Source: Lactiplantibacillus nangangensis (lineage in GTDB: Bacteria > Bacillota > Bacilli > Lactobacillales > Lactobacillaceae). From it: a stretch of 64,000 nt of DNA. Location: positions 62,001 to 126,000 of the forward strand of contig NZ_BJDI01000001.1 of the NCBI RefSeq assembly GCF_005405065.1. The letters are read 5' to 3'. Positions within the stretch are counted from its first letter, which is position 1; every line of letters starts with the position of its first letter. Below the pieces are notes generated by a model. The model ran no database searches. It saw nothing but the letters and a program-made list of their open reading frames with translations, and was not told the DNA's origin. The position numbers and the translations under genes were made by a program. Below, in pieces: positions 32,579 through 41,818 of the stretch.

Positions 32579-34495
32579 ATGGCAACAATCAGTCAAGCAG
32601 CAGTTAAACAAGATCTCTATGACGCCGTCAACGGTGACTGGCTCAAGACCGCCGAAATTCCCGACGATCATGCTTCAACTGGTGGCTTTATGGACCTTGT
32701 TGATGCGATTGAAAAAACGTTAATGCACGATTTTGATGCCATGGCTGCGGGCGAAACGAAACCAACTGATCCGCAGTTAGCTGAATTCATTAAATTTTAT
32801 CAATTAACCAAAGACTTCAAACAACGCAATGCCGCTGGCGCTAAGCCAATCTTGCCTTGTTTGAAACAAATCGACAGTCTTAGTGACTTTGCCGATCTCC
32901 AACAACGGATGCCCGACTGGATCTATGATGGGCTCCCATTACCATTCAGTCTGGACGTTGACGCGGACATGAAAAATACCAAAGTCAACGCGTTGTTTGC
33001 CCAAGCGCCGGGCACGATTTTGCCAGACAAGACTTACTATGATGAAGGTAATGAATCGGGGCCAAAATTATTAGCCGTTTACGGCCAAATGATGACGCAG
33101 CTCTTACAATTGACTGGTTATAAAGCAGACGAAGCCCAACAAATCGTGGACGATACGTTAAAATTTGACCGGTTAATCGTGCCGTGGGTCAAGAGTGCTG
33201 AAGAATCAGCCGACTACAGTAAGATGTACAATCCCCGCGCCTTTAAAGATTTCGCCAATGACAGCAAGTACCTCGATTTAGCTGCCATTACTTATTCCGT
33301 TATCAATGGCAATCCTGAAATCGTCATTTTGCCAGAACCAGCTTTCTTCGATCATTTCAACGAAGTCGTTAATCCTGAAAACTTCGATATGATGAAGAAC
33401 TGGATGAAAGCTAAGCTCGTTCAACGGTTGAGCGGCTATTTGAGTGATGAGATGCGGACGCTAGGAACAACTTATTCACGGACTTTATCTGGTCAAAAGC
33501 AACCCCGTAATCAAGCTAAGAGTGCTTATTACTTAGCTGCTGGCACGTTTGACCAAGTTGTTGGCCTTTATTATGGTCACAAATACTTCGGTGAAGCTGC
33601 CAAAGCGGATGTTCACCAAATGGTCGAAAAGATGATTGGCGTTTATAAGCGTCGGTTAGAAGCTAACACTTGGTTGAGCGCCGATACCCGCGCCAAAGCC
33701 GTCACTAAATTGAATAATCTTGGCATCCAAGTTGGCTATCCTGATAAATTGGAAGCCGTTTACACGAAATTCAAGACGTTATCCGCCGCAGATGGTGGGA
33801 GCGTGTTAAGCAATGTGCTGGCCTTTGGACGGATTGCCAGAAAAGATATGTTTGCCAAATGGGGCCAGCCAACTGACCGGACCCGTTGGGAGATGAGCGC
33901 TGACACGGTCAATGCTTATTACCATCCATTCATGAACATCATCGTGTTCCCTGCCGCCATCTTACAAGCACCGTTCTACAGTTTGGAACAGTCTTCAAGT
34001 GCCAACTATGGTGGGATTGGGGCCGTGATTGCCCACGAAATCTCACATGCGTTCGATAACAATGGCGCGTTGTTCGATGAATTCGGGAATTTACACAATT
34101 GGTGGACTGAAGCCGATTCTGCCCACTTCAAAGAACTCGCCAAATCAATGATCACTGAATTCGATGGTCTTGATTTTGCCGGCGCTAAAGTTAATGGGAC
34201 CTTGACCGTCTCCGAAAACATTGCCGATGCCGGTGGCTTGAGCTGTGCTGAAGAAGCTGCCAAAAGTGAAGATGATGTTGATTTAAGTGCTTTCTTCACC
34301 AACTGGGCCATGGTTTGGCGAATGAAAGCGACGAAACAATACATGCAACTTTTGCTTTCAATCGACGTCCACGCACCAGCCAAATTGCGTGCGAACGTGC
34401 AACCAAAGAACTTAGACGACTTTTATACCACTTTTGACATTACGCCCGAAGACCCGATGTATCTGGCACCGGACCAACGTGTTAAAATCTGGTAA
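32579..34495 (+). CDS. pepO: Neutral endopeptidase PepO (M13 family)
   Basis: This 638-residue zinc metallopeptidase has the HExxH motif in AHEISHAFD (His486, Glu487, His490) and the third ligand region ENIADAGG (Glu546, Asp550). M13_N occupies about residues 1-380, with M13_C after it. No signal peptide or membrane helix is present, so it is cytosolic, as PepO is in lactic acid bacteria, where it cuts casein-derived oligopeptides. ATG at 32579 is chosen because GAGGAG lies 8 nt upstream. TATAAT at 32535-32540 gives a promoter. Confidence 0.95.
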   Translation: MATISQAAVKQDLYDAVNGDWLKTAEIPDDHASTGGFMDLVDAIEKTLMHDFDAMAAGETKPTDPQLAEFIKFYQLTKDFKQRNAAGAKPILPCLKQIDSLSDFADLQQRMPDWIYDGLPLPFSLDVDADMKNTKVNALFAQAPGTILPDKTYYDEGNESGPKLLAVYGQMMTQLLQLTGYKADEAQQIVDDTLKFDRLIVPWVKSAEESADYSKMYNPRAFKDFANDSKYLDLAAITYSVINGNPEIVILPEPAFFDHFNEVVNPENFDMMKNWMKAKLVQRLSGYLSDEMRTLGTTYSRTLSGQKQPRNQAKSAYYLAAGTFDQVVGLYYGHKYFGEAAKADVHQMVEKMIGVYKRRLEANTWLSADTRAKAVTKLNNLGIQVGYPDKLEAVYTKFKTLSAADGGSVLSNVLAFGRIARKDMFAKWGQPTDRTRWEMSADTVNAYYHPFMNIIVFPAAILQAPFYSLEQSSSANYGGIGAVIAHEISHAFDNNGALFDEFGNLHNWWTEADSAHFKELAKSMITEFDGLDFAGAKVNGTLTVSENIADAGGLSCAEEAAKSEDDVDLSAFFTNWAMVWRMKATKQYMQLLLSIDVHAPAKLRANVQPKNLDDFYTTFDITPEDPMYLAPDQRVKIW

Positions 34496-34512
34496 TTTAA
34501 TCACTGATCACC

Positions 34513-34543
34513 AAAACGTCTGGTGTTTGCCAGGCGTTTTTTT
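34513..34543 (+). terminator. Terminator of pepO
   Basis: AACGTCTGG pairs with CCAGGCGTT, followed by TTTTT. Confidence 0.88.
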
Positions 34544-34563
34544 AATTTCAAAAAGGAGTGCCT

Positions 34564-35043
34564 ATGCCTAAATTAGAAAAGTACCATCCTATTTTAACGC
34601 CACACTATACCTTTGATTGGCTAACCAAAGCACGGGTTAAAGATGTGTTAACACTCCAATCGCAAGAACAGTCTAATCAAGCACTGACCATGTTGACTAC
34701 CGCCGACATGATCAATCAAACGATGCGCGAAATCTTCCATGATCAGAAGCTCGTTTGGGGGATTACCCAGCGGTCAAACGACCATTTAATTGGCCAAGCC
34801 GGCTTTGATCCGCTCAATTTAACGGCTAAAACGGGGCAACTAACTGTCACCGTCCTAGCTGAGCAAGCAACCAATGCCGTTTTAACCGAACTTTATCAAC
34901 GCTTAGTTGATTTTGCAACTAAGGAATTGGGCTTAACTGAATTAAGGGTCACACTCCCCCAACCCAATCCAATTGTGGCGGCAATTTTAACACAGTTGAG
35001 CTTTACCAACACGACGCCAACGGTTTTTACTTGGCAAGCGTAA
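34564..35043 (+). CDS. GNAT-like acetyltransferase, divergent member
   Basis: This 159-residue protein has the layout of RimJ/RimL-like N-acetyltransferases, with central strands (LIGQAGFDPLN, TGQLTVTVL) and a C-terminal FATKELGLTELRVTLPQPNPIVAAILTQLSF that matches the last helix and strand. The acetyl-CoA loop Q/RxxGxG/A is weak, so activity is uncertain. ATG at 34564 follows GGAG. A terminator follows at 35053-35087. Confidence 0.65.
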   Translation: MPKLEKYHPILTPHYTFDWLTKARVKDVLTLQSQEQSNQALTMLTTADMINQTMREIFHDQKLVWGITQRSNDHLIGQAGFDPLNLTAKTGQLTVTVLAEQATNAVLTELYQRLVDFATKELGLTELRVTLPQPNPIVAAILTQLSFTNTTPTVFTWQA

Positions 35044-35052
35044 TTTACAATC

Positions 35053-35087
35053 AAGGCTCACAGCAGTTAGTTTGTGAGCCTTTTTTT
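35053..35087 (+). terminator. Terminator of the GNAT-like gene
   Basis: AAGGCTCACA pairs with TGTGAGCCTT, followed by TTTTT. Confidence 0.9.
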
Positions 35088-35355
35088 ATTCTTGATTGCG
35101 TTTTCAGTTAAGGACCTTTATAATTGAATCACAACATGTCGTTAACTATTCTTATCAAAGAATATCAAGACCGTCAACTGCGATAAGTCCTGTTAAATCA
35201 GCATTTAATTATCATCCGATTAATGAGCACCGTTAACTTCCAAATGGTTTATGGTTGCGTTTTCTTTTTAATTTAGTACAATAAAATCGTAGGCAAATTA
35301 ATTATGCACAGTCTTATTTGTGAAATGACATACATTAGCTAAGGAGTGTTTTAAT
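35088..35355 (+). promoter_or_regulatory. Upstream region and promoter of nox
   Basis: TTGCGT (35255-35260) and TACAAT (35277-35282) are spaced by 16 bp, giving a leader of about 65 nt. The region before is AT-rich; no clear operator or frame was found. Confidence 0.65.
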
Positions 35356-36708
35356 ATGAAAGTTATCGTTATTGGTTGTACCCACGCCGGCACCGCTGCA
35401 GTTAATCAAATTTTAGCCTCAAACCCAGAAACTGACGTCACAATTTATGAAAAAAATGACAACGTTTCGTTTCTTTCCTGCGGGATTGCGCTCTACCTTG
35501 GTGGCCAAGTGGCTGACCCACAAGGACTTTTTTACTCAAGTCCGGAAAAGTTAGCTGAACTTGGCGCAACAGTCCACATGCAACATGAAGTGACTGATGT
35601 TGATACTAACGAACATACGGTGACTGTCACCGACTTAGCTAGTGGTGCCGTTAAGACCGACCACTATGACAAATTAGTCATGACCACTGGTTCTTGGCCA
35701 GTGATTCCCCCAATTGATGGTATCGATAATCCAAATGTTTATCTTTGCAAAAACTGGGGTCACGCTCAAAAACTCTGGACCGACGCCAAGGATGCCAAGC
35801 GCGTCATCGTCATCGGTGGGGGCTACATTGGAACTGAATTAGTCGAAGCCTATCAACGTCAAGGGAAAGAAGTGACCTTGATCGATGGCTTGCCACGAAT
35901 TCTGAACAAGTATCTAGACCAAAGCTACACTGATCGCATCGAAAAAGATTTTGTCGACCACGGCATTAAAATGGCCCTTGGTCAGATGGTCAAAGGCTTT
36001 AGCGGTGATGGCGATGAAGTCACTGTGACTACCGATAAAGGCAGTTATACCGCTGATATGGCTATCTTATGTGTCGGCTTCCGACCTAACACCGGCCTGC
36101 TAAAAGGCAAAGTTGACATGCACGCCAATGGGGCAATCAAGACTAATAATTACATGCAAACTTCTGACCCAGATATTTATGGTGCTGGTGATTCAATCGC
36201 CGTTCACTACAACCCAACACACGAAGATGCTTATATTCCATTAGCAACCAATGCCGTTCGCCAAGGAACTTTAGTTGGTTTAAATATCTTCAAGCCGACT
36301 CGGAAGTACATGGGTACCCAGTCAACTTCTGGCTTGATGTTGTTCGGCAAAACCATCGTCGCTTCTGGGATGACCTTAGAACATGCGCAAGCAGCCGGCA
36401 TTCCAGCTGACGCCGTCACCGTCGAAGACAATTATCGGCCAGAGTTCATGCCATCAACAACGCCAGTCTTGATGCAACTTGTTTATAATCCAGAAACACG
36501 GGTGATTTTAGGGGCCCAATTCATGAGTAAACATGATGTTTCACAGTCAGCCAATACGATTTCTGTCCTGATCCAAAACGATAACACGATCGATGACTTA
36601 GGCTTTGTGGACATGTTCTTCCAACCAACCTATGACCGGCCATTTAACTACTTGAATATTCTTGGCCAAGCCGCAATCGCCAAAGAAGCTAATAAAGTGA
36701 CTGAATAA
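35356..36708 (+). CDS. nox: NADH oxidase (water-forming type)
   Basis: This 450-residue flavoprotein oxidises NADH, reducing O2, probably to water. The N-terminal FAD site begins KVIVIGCTHAG, the redox-active Cys42 lies in SFLSCGIAL, the NADH-binding fold is at VIVIGGGYIGTE, and the second FAD motif DIYGAGD is present. The dimer domain forms the C-terminus. NADH peroxidase has the same layout, so product assignment rests on overall similarity. ATG follows AAGGAGTG. It regenerates NAD+ in the cytosol under air. Its closeness to the WxL cluster is typical for this species group. Confidence 0.9.
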   Translation: MKVIVIGCTHAGTAAVNQILASNPETDVTIYEKNDNVSFLSCGIALYLGGQVADPQGLFYSSPEKLAELGATVHMQHEVTDVDTNEHTVTVTDLASGAVKTDHYDKLVMTTGSWPVIPPIDGIDNPNVYLCKNWGHAQKLWTDAKDAKRVIVIGGGYIGTELVEAYQRQGKEVTLIDGLPRILNKYLDQSYTDRIEKDFVDHGIKMALGQMVKGFSGDGDEVTVTTDKGSYTADMAILCVGFRPNTGLLKGKVDMHANGAIKTNNYMQTSDPDIYGAGDSIAVHYNPTHEDAYIPLATNAVRQGTLVGLNIFKPTRKYMGTQSTSGLMLFGKTIVASGMTLEHAQAAGIPADAVTVEDNYRPEFMPSTTPVLMQLVYNPETRVILGAQFMSKHDVSQSANTISVLIQNDNTIDDLGFVDMFFQPTYDRPFNYLNILGQAAIAKEANKVTE

Positions 36709-36743
36709 CGTTCTACTTTTAAATAACTGCGGCAATCTAATTT

Positions 36744-36785
36744 AATCCGAGGGTGCAATGACGCGATTTGCACCCTCGGATTTTT
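36744..36785 (+). terminator. Terminator of nox
   Basis: AATCCGAGGGTGCAA pairs with TTTGCACCCTCGGATT, followed by TTT. Confidence 0.92.
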
Positions 36786-36810
36786 ATGCCTTTCAAACAA
36801 TGATGCAAAC

Positions 36811-36847
36811 AAAAAAATCAGCTCTCAATAACGAGAACTGATTTTTT
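36811..36847 (-). terminator. Terminator of csc cluster A
   Basis: AAAAAATCAGCTCTC pairs with GAGAACTGATTTTTT. Confidence 0.9.
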
Positions 36848-36851
36848 GTAT

Positions 36852-39008
36852 TCAACTAGGCGCATTTGAAAGCGTCCAAGTAATTTTCCCAGAATAGGCG
36901 CCAGGTGTTGCCGCCGCATTCGTTTCAAAGAATAAACCCGTCTCTTTGGTCCAACTTTGCATCACATCATATTCATCCGTATCACTGGTACTCGTGTGAC
37001 TATCAATCACGGTCCCAGACCCATTGATCACGGTCGATTGTGTGCCATCCTTATAGACAACTTGTCCCGGTAATTTGCGTCCATCTTCGTTGCTAAAGTC
37101 GCTCGCGCTCGCTTGTAATTGCCAGCTGGAGTCCTTCCCACGATCATCGGCTACCACGAGTTCCCAATCATCCTCGCGTTGCGCGGTTTGAGCTTTACCA
37201 TCAAGCGTGATGGCTGAAAACTTACTCGTCGCCGAAACCGTCTTAAAGCCTAAGGAACCACTAGTGACATGAATTTTGACGTTCAACGTATTTGAGTAGT
37301 TTTCGTCCTCATCCATTGCATAAAGATCCAAGGTATTGTCCCCAACATGTAGCTGACTTGATTTCACGATCATTTTGAAGAGTGCTGATTCATCATCGTC
37401 ACTCATTTTAAATGGTTCCAGATCCTCGCCATTTAATTTCGGATAAATTGTAATCCAACTGTTCGTTAACTGTTCAGAATCTTCCCCAAATACAAATCCC
37501 GTCAGTTTTAAGTCTTGCCCATTTTCAATGGTGTATGACAGCGTTGACATGTAGAGTATCAATGGTTGGTCGACCGTAATTAGATAATCCGGCGCGATCG
37601 TTTTAACTTCAAGCTTGTCACTTGTAAAAAAGGCATCGGTAGCGGTCGTTTGCGTATTTACCGCCACATTATCGGCCTTACCTACCATCGTGATCGTCGC
37701 CGTCCGATTATCAGCATGGAGATTTTTTCCGATGTCGTAGTCAACACTTTCAGCCCCTGCTTCTGGTGCTTTCATGAGTTGCGTACCGCCATCCGCATAT
37801 TTAATGCTAACCTCGCTAAACGTCACAGCTTTCGGCAAAGTAATCTTAGCCGTAATGTGATCCCAATCCATCTGACCTTCTTTATAAGTCAACGTGTAGG
37901 TGTATTCCAGACTATCCTTAGCTTTAACTTTCATCCCAGTCGTCACTTCACGATTCTTTGACTTATCGACTACTTTGACATCTGCCGCGCCATCTAGCAT
38001 TAGATTGGGCACTGTTTCAAAGACGACCAGACTGTTGCCCGTATTCCCACCGTTGGTTCCCATAATGCCCCAGTTTACTTTTCCATCAGCACTATTAAAT
38101 TGACTCGTATCAATTGGATGAACCTGGGTCACTGTATTAGCATTAGCGGTGCCGTCAACATTGATGTCATCATACGTAGACGTCATCGTTTTAGCAGCGG
38201 CATTCCAGTCCAAGACGACATGATGCCACTGACCATCCGCTAAACTCAGATTCGGCTGCACATTATCATGAACTTGTGTGAAATACCGATTCGTCCCGAT
38301 AATCCCCCAGATAGTTAAACCAGTCACCTTTTCTGGCGTATATTGCGCCGCTAAACCGGGATACCCGCTCGCAATGTGTTGACCTTTGATCCCATAATCG
38401 AAGGCACTCCCACTACCGGCGTCGCTATAGCTCGTTTTAGTATTACTAAAGGAATCAAATTCAAGCGCCCAACTATTTTGGATCCCCGTGGCCGCAATTT
38501 CGGCCGGATCTTTTCGGTTCGTGTCGTTATCGACACCCCAGACCCCAAGTGTTTCACCAACCACGGTTTTCTTAGTAAAGGCAGAGGCAGCACCAGTACC
38601 ATTTGGGTCATTTTGCATGACAAAGGCTAGCCCATCACTCGATTTACTACTGGAAGCGCCAAAGTAAGCCCAAAATTTAATCGTGTCATTCTTGGTCAAA
38701 TCCAGCTTATTTACTTCGCTGGACCACGCCCCACCCAATTGCTTTTTAGTATTATTGATTTCAATCGCTTGCGTGTTAGGTGCACTCGTCGTGTTCACAT
38801 CTTTAATACTCGCAGAATTGGCGACACCATTAGAAAATTCTGTCGGTAAAATAAAGAGTTTATCTAATTGGTTCAACCCTTTTGGCGCACTGTCAATGGC
38901 ACCCGCCGTTGGGTCAACATCGGCGGCTTGCGTGCGCATCATGGTAAGTCCGAGACTCACCATCACCATTAATCCGGCTAATAATCCTGTTGTTAGTCGC
39001 TTGCGCAT
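36852..39008 (-). CDS. Large WxL-domain surface protein with L-type lectin domain (CscC-like)
   Basis: This 718-residue exported protein has a signal peptide (to about residue 29), a bacterial L-type lectin domain (about 40-340; note KFWAYFG, SWALEFDSF, HHVVLDW), a middle region with repeated beta modules, and a C-terminal WxL domain with WQLQASASDF and ending in ITWTLSNAPS. WxL domains bind the wall noncovalently. It probably captures sugar polymers outside the cell. ATG at 39008 is chosen over GTG at 39011, with GAGAGGAG upstream. It is the last gene of cluster A. Confidence 0.88.
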   Translation of the reverse strand: MRKRLTTGLLAGLMVMVSLGLTMMRTQAADVDPTAGAIDSAPKGLNQLDKLFILPTEFSNGVANSASIKDVNTTSAPNTQAIEINNTKKQLGGAWSSEVNKLDLTKNDTIKFWAYFGASSSKSSDGLAFVMQNDPNGTGAASAFTKKTVVGETLGVWGVDNDTNRKDPAEIAATGIQNSWALEFDSFSNTKTSYSDAGSGSAFDYGIKGQHIASGYPGLAAQYTPEKVTGLTIWGIIGTNRYFTQVHDNVQPNLSLADGQWHHVVLDWNAAAKTMTSTYDDINVDGTANANTVTQVHPIDTSQFNSADGKVNWGIMGTNGGNTGNSLVVFETVPNLMLDGAADVKVVDKSKNREVTTGMKVKAKDSLEYTYTLTYKEGQMDWDHITAKITLPKAVTFSEVSIKYADGGTQLMKAPEAGAESVDYDIGKNLHADNRTATITMVGKADNVAVNTQTTATDAFFTSDKLEVKTIAPDYLITVDQPLILYMSTLSYTIENGQDLKLTGFVFGEDSEQLTNSWITIYPKLNGEDLEPFKMSDDDESALFKMIVKSSQLHVGDNTLDLYAMDEDENYSNTLNVKIHVTSGSLGFKTVSATSKFSAITLDGKAQTAQREDDWELVVADDRGKDSSWQLQASASDFSNEDGRKLPGQVVYKDGTQSTVINGSGTVIDSHTSTSDTDEYDVMQSWTKETGLFFETNAAATPGAYSGKITWTLSNAPS

Positions 39009-39027
39009 CACAATCCGCTCCTCTCAA

Positions 39028-40050
39028 TTAATTATTGTCATCACGACGATTCTTGAGTATCAGCCAAATGACTAAGCTGAGTAAGGCGAGAATAATTACA
39101 CCGAGTCCAACGAACCACCAGAAGTAATTTGGTTGTTTCTCTTGGCCCACAGCAGTTTTGTTCAATTCTTTGGCCTTTTGTTCACTGATCGTAAAGTTAC
39201 GCGTGAACTGCCACTTATGCTTGCCTTTTTCAGCGGTCGCTGTGAGGTGTAACGTGTAGTTGCCGGCTTTTAAAGCTTGGTTACCATCGCCAATCGCGTA
39301 GTTAAAGTTACTATTTGGCGCCATGGCTAAATTTTCTTTATCCGTCGTGGTGATTTTCTTAGTCGAATCAACGTTTGTCACATAACTTTTAATCTTCAAA
39401 CCGTGCATGATTACCGGCGCCGTATTTTGTAAATTGGCAGTAACATAGTTGCGATAGTTCACTTGCTTGGCCTTGACGCCCAATAGTTTCATGTTAGGTT
39501 CGGCGGTCACTTTAGCTTCCTCTTGCAACTGCAATCCAATCACGTAAGCATATTGATTTTCAATCGTCATCCCACTGGCCTTATTTTTGCTAGCAGCTGT
39601 TTCTTGAACAACGTTGATTCCGCCTAACGCAATCCCAGTGAAACCTTTTTTAGGAACTTTCAATTTAAAGGTGACTGCCTTCGTCGTCTTAGCAGGAACC
39701 TCAACTGTTTGTGATTGTGATAAAGCTGATTTAATATCGAATTTCAGTGACGCATCTGCCTTGGCTTTAGTCTGGCTGTAATCAATGACCCCATTGTCAT
39801 TGGTCGTTGCGCGATTAGGCGTCACGACATACTTATGCGCGGCGCTATCACTGTTTTTAATCTGAATCGTCAGATCCTGTGTCTGTCCTGGGGTCACTTT
39901 CAAATCAAAATAGGACACTTTGGAATTAAGCTGATTCTTGGGCAAGTCCGCTGAAACCGTATAGTTCAGATTTTCGGCCTGTGCATTGGTCACTAAACCA
40001 CCGAAGAGGACGCCCACTAACATCGTCATTGTGATAAATAGTTTTTTCAT
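39028..40050 (-). CDS. DUF916/DUF3324 membrane-anchored surface protein (CscA-like)
   Basis: This 340-residue protein has a signal peptide, the DUF916 (about 30-150) and DUF3324 (about 160-290) extracellular domains, one C-terminal membrane helix (FWWFVGLGVIILALLSLVIWLIL) and a short basic cytosolic tail. CscA-type proteins are thought to hold the WxL complex at the membrane. ATG at 40050 is preferred to ATG at 40056 by ribosome-site spacing. A large inverted repeat separates it from the upstream WxL gene. It is a full-length paralogue of the frameshifted gene at 43134-44173. Confidence 0.88.
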   Translation of the reverse strand: MKKLFITMTMLVGVLFGGLVTNAQAENLNYTVSADLPKNQLNSKVSYFDLKVTPGQTQDLTIQIKNSDSAAHKYVVTPNRATTNDNGVIDYSQTKAKADASLKFDIKSALSQSQTVEVPAKTTKAVTFKLKVPKKGFTGIALGGINVVQETAASKNKASGMTIENQYAYVIGLQLQEEAKVTAEPNMKLLGVKAKQVNYRNYVTANLQNTAPVIMHGLKIKSYVTNVDSTKKITTTDKENLAMAPNSNFNYAIGDGNQALKAGNYTLHLTATAEKGKHKWQFTRNFTISEQKAKELNKTAVGQEKQPNYFWWFVGLGVIILALLSLVIWLILKNRRDDNN

Positions 40051-40092
40051 CGTCATTACCCTTTCCTTTTTTCAATGGTAATCTTATGTAGC

Positions 40093-40207
40093 GCGCAACC
40101 CGTGACTGGCAGGATGCCAATGAGTGGCGCCTAACTCGTCAAACAATCGGAAACGATGATTGTTGAACCAGCTAGACGTCACTCGCACCTGTCAGCACGG
40201 GTTACGC
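40093..40207. repeat. Three-part cruciform inside csc cluster A
   Basis: Outer arms GCGCAACCCGTG...CTGGCAGG (40093-40113) pair with CCTGTCAG...CACGGGTTACGC (40188-40207). Inside are GAGTG/CACTC and CTAACTCGTCAAACAATC (40131-40148) with GATTGTTGAACCAGCTAG (40158-40175). It sits between two genes of one operon and may act as a processing, stability or partial termination signal. Confidence 0.7.
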
Positions 40208-40215
40208 AAGCTTAA

Positions 40216-40899
40216 TTAACTTGGCGCATTCGTCAATGACCAAGTTAGCGTGCCAGTATAATCACCGGCCGGAATCTTGACATCATTTAGATGAAGCGTC
40301 GTTGGCTGCGAACCGCGGTTCATAATCAATAACCACGTCCCTAACCCCGCTTGTTGACCTGCTTTTAAAACATTGTTCACGCGGCCAGCAACTAGATGGC
40401 CTTCGTTGACCAACTGTGGCGTCCCACTGACCGTTTCAGTGACTGGTTTGATTTCAATCGTTCCCAAGTCAATTGTCGCCGCTAAGGCCTGCTTGCCATT
40501 CGTTGGCGCACTGGGAAAGACTTGTAAGGTCCAGCCACTCCCAGTCGAACGGCGATCTGAGACTTGGACCATCGCCTTTGAATTCTTGGCCGTCGCCGTG
40601 GCAGGTCCGCTAGCTGTTGTCACACTGTTAAATTTTAAATTACTTAAATAATCAATCGTTAAGCGACCCCGAGAACCGGTTCCGTCAACATTGCCTGGAT
40701 CAGTTGGATCACCAGGATAAGGTTTGGACGGGTCATCCGGATCCACTGGTTTGACCGCACTATCATCTTCATTGGGGGTAATCTTAACTTGAACTTGTGA
40801 CTGCGTTATTTGTGTGGCAGCTTGGCCAGCCATGGGGGTAACCAACCAGTCGCCAATTAAAATTCCGCTTAAAACCAACCACCAAATCAACGGCCGCAT
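40216..40899 (-). CDS. WxL-domain surface protein
   Basis: This 227-residue exported protein has a signal peptide ending near GQA-AT, a short Asp/Pro-rich linker (VKPVDPDDPSKPYPGDPTDP) and a WxL domain with SGWTLQV and the terminal LTWSLTNAPS. It should bind peptidoglycan noncovalently as a part of the csc complex. It lies between the smaller WxL gene (50 nt upstream) and CscA. Confidence 0.85.
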   Translation of the reverse strand: MRPLIWWLVLSGILIGDWLVTPMAGQAATQITQSQVQVKITPNEDDSAVKPVDPDDPSKPYPGDPTDPGNVDGTGSRGRLTIDYLSNLKFNSVTTASGPATATAKNSKAMVQVSDRRSTGSGWTLQVFPSAPTNGKQALAATIDLGTIEIKPVTETVSGTPQLVNEGHLVAGRVNNVLKAGQQAGLGTWLLIMNRGSQPTTLHLNDVKIPAGDYTGTLTWSLTNAPS

Positions 40900-40949
40900 C
40901 AGTTACACCTCGCTCCCATGAATGCAGCATTAGCCGTTTAATTAATGGG

Positions 40950-41537
40950 CTAGCTGCCAGAAGGGGCGTTATTTAAAGTCCAGGTCATCGTTGATTTGTA
41001 GGCACCCGCTGAGTTACCAGCTGGCACTTTCAAGCTAACTTGATTGTTCGCATGAGCCATGTCGAAGACCCCAATCCCTTCATTTTCATCAGCTGATAGA
41101 ATGGTTTGACTATTCGTATTGAGCGTTACTTCAGATGCAGTTGGGGCTTTTGACGCATTATTGTCATCCACCGCGTAAACGTCCCCTTGCATAAAGGTTA
41201 ATGCCGCGCCACGTAAAGTACCACTGCTATCACTCGTTTGGAAAGGTGTCGCACTAACACCCACGTGCCAACCGGAAATATTCCCCGGGTTTTTAACTTC
41301 GACTAAATCCGTAATCGTTTCAGCTGTGTATGTGGCTGTTTCGATATCGTTATCATGTTCCCCTAAATTGATGATTGGCGCTTTTTCTAAGGTAATATCT
41401 TTCGCAGTTTCATCCTGATTTAAGATGATCTCAGCAGTGGTGTCTTTTTCAGTACTTGTGTCAGCAGCTTGAGCAGCTAAGGGTAAAGCACCTAAAAGTG
41501 AAAGGCTGGCGATGAGTGTTCCAATTGTCTTTTTCAT
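40950..41537 (-). CDS. WxL-domain surface protein (CscB-like)
   Basis: This 195-residue exported protein has a signal peptide MKKTIGTLIASLSLLGALPLAAQA and the WxL domain with GWHVGVSATPF and terminal MTWTLNNAPSGS. The start codon overlaps the stop of the CscD-like gene (TAATG), and GGAG lies within the end of that gene, so translation is coupled. The longer in-frame start is rejected because it would bury the signal peptide. Confidence 0.87.
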   Translation of the reverse strand: MKKTIGTLIASLSLLGALPLAAQAADTSTEKDTTAEIILNQDETAKDITLEKAPIINLGEHDNDIETATYTAETITDLVEVKNPGNISGWHVGVSATPFQTSDSSGTLRGAALTFMQGDVYAVDDNNASKAPTASEVTLNTNSQTILSADENEGIGVFDMAHANNQVSLKVPAGNSAGAYKSTMTWTLNNAPSGS

Positions 41538-41818
41538 TACGATTGCTCCTTTATTTGTTGACGGCTTTGCCACCAGAGTTTGATCAGTAATCCTAATAAA
41601 CTAACAATTAGTAGGCCAATTCCAAACAAGGTCCATTGTTGGATTTCGTTCATTTGCGGCAGCAAATCTGCCAGTGGACCTCGATTTAAAACGCCCCCTG
41701 CCGTGTTTGAAGCTGTGACGGTGACATCGTAAGTGCCTTGTTGCACATCGGCTCCCGCGACGAGTGGGCGGCCACTAACGATCGCGGTTAAACCAGCGAA
41801 ACCTGTTTTCCAATGCAT
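41537..41818 (-). CDS. Small membrane-anchored protein with degenerate LPxTG (CscD-like)
   Basis: This 93-residue first gene of cluster A has a C-terminal sorting-like signal: LPQMNE, a helix (WTLFGIGLLIVSLLGLLIKLW) and basic WQSRQQ. In L. plantarum the sortase motif is LPQTxE; here Thr is replaced by Met, so cleavage is doubtful. The N-terminus has no clear signal peptide and resembles the end of a larger Ig-like domain (TYDVTVTASNTAG), which suggests N-terminal loss. AAGGATGTG precedes ATG. Confidence 0.7.
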   Translation of the reverse strand: MHWKTGFAGLTAIVSGRPLVAGADVQQGTYDVTVTASNTAGGVLNRGPLADLLPQMNEIQQWTLFGIGLLIVSLLGLLIKLWWQSRQQIKEQS

